A DNA stretch of 6,666 bases from Flavobacteriaceae bacterium. GTDB taxonomy: Bacteria; Bacteroidota; Bacteroidia; Flavobacteriales; Flavobacteriaceae. The DNA lies in the NCBI GenBank assembly GCA_016763715.1, contig JAESTG010000234.1, positions 1-6,666 on the forward strand, given 5' to 3'. Positions 4,811 to 6,666 of the stretch are shown one piece after another (the stretch's first letter is position 1; each line of letters opens with the position of its first letter). The notes below the pieces were generated by a model. That model saw only the letters and a list, made by a program, of their open reading frames with translations. It did not search any database and was not told the DNA's origin. The translations under genes and the position numbers were made by a program.

Positions 4811-6666
4811 ATGCAACAACAAACGCCTTATACTCCAAAGAATAAAGTACGAATTGTAACTGCGGCCTCTTTATTTGATGGTCATGATGTTGCTATTAAT
4901 ATCATGCGACGAATAATTCAAGCTACTGGTGTTGAAGTAATTCACCTTGGTCATGACCGTAGCGTGGAAGAGGTAGTCAACACTGCTATTCAGGAGGATG
5001 CCAATGCAATAGCTTTGACATCGTATCAAGGTGGACATAATGAGTATTTTAAATATATGTATGATTTGTTACAAGAAAAGGGGGCTGGTCATATTAAAAT
5101 ATTTGGAGGAGGAGGAGGTGTTATCCTTCCTGCCGAAATAGAAGAACTCACAGCATATGGAATTACTCGTATTTACTCGCCAGATGATGGCCGTGAACTT
5201 GGTTTGCAGGGAATGATTAATGATTTGGTGGAGCGTAGTGATTTTCCAATTGGAGATCAACTGAATGGAGAATTAGATCTCTTGTCTCAAAAAGTTGATG
5301 GTGCTATTGCACGAATTATTTCGTCTGCGGAAAACTTTCCAGAAGTTGCCAAAGAGACTTTAGATGAGATTCATATTAAGAATAAAAATGTACTGACACC
5401 TGTTCTTGGAATTACTGGTACTGGTGGTTCTGGAAAGTCCTCTTTGGTGGATGAGTTAGTGCGTCGTTTTCTTTTAGATTTTCCCGAAGAGACAATTGGT
5501 ATTATTTCTGTAGATCCATCGAAACGTAAAACAGGTGGTGCTTTATTAGGGGATCGTATACGTATGAACGCTATTAACTCACCTCGAGTGTATATGCGTA
5601 GTTTGGCCACAAGACAAAGCAACTTGGCTTTGTCCAAATATGTTGCAGAAGCTATTGAAGTGCTAAAAGCAGCAGAATATGACCTCATTATCTTAGAAAC
5701 TTCTGGGATAGGTCAAAGCGATACCGAAATTTTGGATCACAGCGACATTTCATTATATGTAATGACACCAGAGTTTGGAGCCGCAACTCAGTTAGAAAAG
5801 ATTGACATGTTGGATTTTGCCGATTTGGTAGCAATCAACAAGTTTGATAAGAGGGCGGCATTGGATGCTTTACGTGATGTAAAGAAACAATATATGCGGA
5901 ATCATAATTTATGGGATACCCCAAGTGACGAACTCCCAGTATATGGAACCATTGCATCACAATTTAACGACCCTGGGATGAATAAGTTGTACGGAGCAAT
6001 CATGGACGAATTGTCGGAGAAAACAAAAGCCGATTTGAAAAGTTCCTTCGAGATTAGTGATGAAATGAGCGAAAAGATATTCGTAATTCCACCCGCTCGA
6101 ACGCGTTATTTATCTGAGATTTCAGAGAATAATAGAGCTTACGATAAAAAGGCAGATCAACAAGTAGAAGTGGCACAAAAGCTCTACGGGATTTTTAAAA
6201 CCATTCATTCTGTTTCTGGTGGTATGCCTCAAATTGACAAAACTGGAATTGTTTCAGAAACGATAATTATTTCCGAAGAAAATAAAGACCTTCTTAAACT
6301 TCTGTTGGCTGAGTTTGACCGAGTGAAAATGGATATAAACGCTTATAATTGGGAAGTAATTACATCTTGGTCCTCCAAATTGAAACGATACCAAGATCCA
6401 GTATACTCATTTACGGTAAGAGGAAAGGAGATAAAAATTGAAACCTATACGGAGTCTTTATCCCATTCTAAAATTCCGAAGGTGGCATTACCTAAATATC
6501 AAGCATGGGGTGATATTTTACGATGGAACTTGCAGGAAAATGTACCTGGGGAGTTTCCATACACCTCTGGTTTATACCCCATTAAAAGAACAGGTGAGGA
6601 CCCAACCAGAATGTTTGCAGGTGAAGGAGGACCAGAAAGGACCAATAAAAGATTCCACTATTTATC
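4811..6666 (+). CDS. icmF: Fused isobutyryl-CoA mutase IcmF, B12-dependent (3' end beyond window)
   Basis: IcmF interconverts isobutyryl-CoA and n-butyryl-CoA using adenosylcobalamin, and joins the mutase to its own G-protein chaperone. The frame is open for 618 codons with no stop; the full protein is usually about 1,100 residues. Residues 12-140 are the B12-binding domain, with D23-G-H25 supplying the lower cobalt ligand His25, Ser71 in TSYQGG, and the Gly run 99-103. The MeaI-type GTPase domain runs from about 195 to 430: Walker A GTGGSGKS (203-210), [15 protein letters not shown] (235-249), ETSGIGQSD (296-304) and the base-recognition NKFD (343-346). A linker follows, and the mutase domain begins near 560 with [18 protein letters not shown]. 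Phe602 in RMFAG occupies the place of the substrate-contacting Tyr in methylmalonyl-CoA mutase (RQYAG), which favours isobutyryl-CoA. The ATG at 4811 fits the family N-terminus. Annotation pipelines often label this gene simply methylmalonyl-CoA mutase. Confidence 0.95.
   Translation, partial: MQQQTPYTPKNKVRIVTAASLFDGHDVAINIMRRIIQATGVEVIHLGHDRSVEEVVNTAIQEDANAIALTSYQGGHNEYFKYMYDLLQEKGAGHIKIFGGGGGVILPAEIEELTAYGITRIYSPDDGRELGLQGMINDLVERSDFPIGDQLNGELDLLSQKVDGAIARIISSAENFPEVAKETLDEIHIKNKNVLTPVLGITGTGGSGKSSLVDELVRRFLLDFPEETIGIISVDPSKRKTGGALLGDRIRMNAINSPRVYMRSLATRQSNLALSKYVAEAIEVLKAAEYDLIILETSGIGQSDTEILDHSDISLYVMTPEFGAATQLEKIDMLDFADLVAINKFDKRAALDALRDVKKQYMRNHNLWDTPSDELPVYGTIASQFNDPGMNKLYGAIMDELSEKTKADLKSSFEISDEMSEKIFVIPPARTRYLSEISENNRAYDKKADQQVEVAQKLYGIFKTIHSVSGGMPQIDKTGIVSETIIISEENKDLLKLLLAEFDRVKMDINAYNWEVITSWSSKLKRYQDPVYSFTVRGKEIKIETYTESLSHSKIPKVALPKYQAWGDILRWNLQENVPGEFPYTSGLYPIKRTGEDPTRMFAGEGGPERTNKRFHYL

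Noticed and set aside
5105..5119. GGA repeat resembling a strong Shine-Dalgarno or microsatellite
   Set aside because: It encodes the conserved Gly run (99-103) of the B12-binding domain and is explained by protein function.
5069..5688. Minus-strand ORFs at 5069-5260 and 5371-5688
   Set aside because: Antisense to icmF, whose own frame is continuous and carries all expected motifs.

Overview
The window looks like a piece of a low-GC Bacteroidota chromosome, most likely from the Flavobacteriaceae. The evidence is two secreted proteins with type IX secretion (T9SS) C-terminal sorting domains, a type 2 PyrF with close flavobacterial character, A/T-rich start regions without Shine-Dalgarno sequences, and promoter candidates of the Bacteroidota form TAnnTTTG. 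I see no mobile element, tRNA, rRNA or CRISPR array.

Layout. Bases 1-1539 (+) hold the 3' part of pyrF (pyrimidine synthesis) overlapping by 11 bases a BtuF-like helical-backbone metal/corrinoid receptor that has no signal peptide. Facing them, bases 1579-4657 (-) hold three genes: a T9SS cargo protein, a DUF4197 lipoprotein, and a second T9SS cargo protein that is a clear paralogue of the first. Hairpins with T-tracts follow all three, so they look like separate transcription units rather than one operon. A 437-base gap (2503-2939) separates the first cargo gene from the lipoprotein gene and contains two minus-strand terminator-like hairpins around a 68-codon ORF of doubtful status. From 4811 (+) to the window end runs the N-terminal 618 codons of icmF, the fused B12-dependent isobutyryl-CoA mutase (B12 domain, MeaI-type GTPase chaperone, start of the mutase domain). 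It is divergent from the second cargo gene across a 153-base region with promoter candidates on both strands.

How the genes fit together. The minus-strand cluster is about the cell envelope: two exported T9SS proteins and a lipoprotein. The flanking plus-strand genes are metabolic. The BtuF-like protein and IcmF could share a corrinoid theme, but nothing in the sequence ties them together beyond proximity.

The most interesting points are the duplicated T9SS cargo family of unknown function, the substrate-binding-protein fold that must be cytoplasmic unless exported by an unusual route, and the tight packing of terminators against neighbouring genes. I did not find a convincing new multi-gene system.
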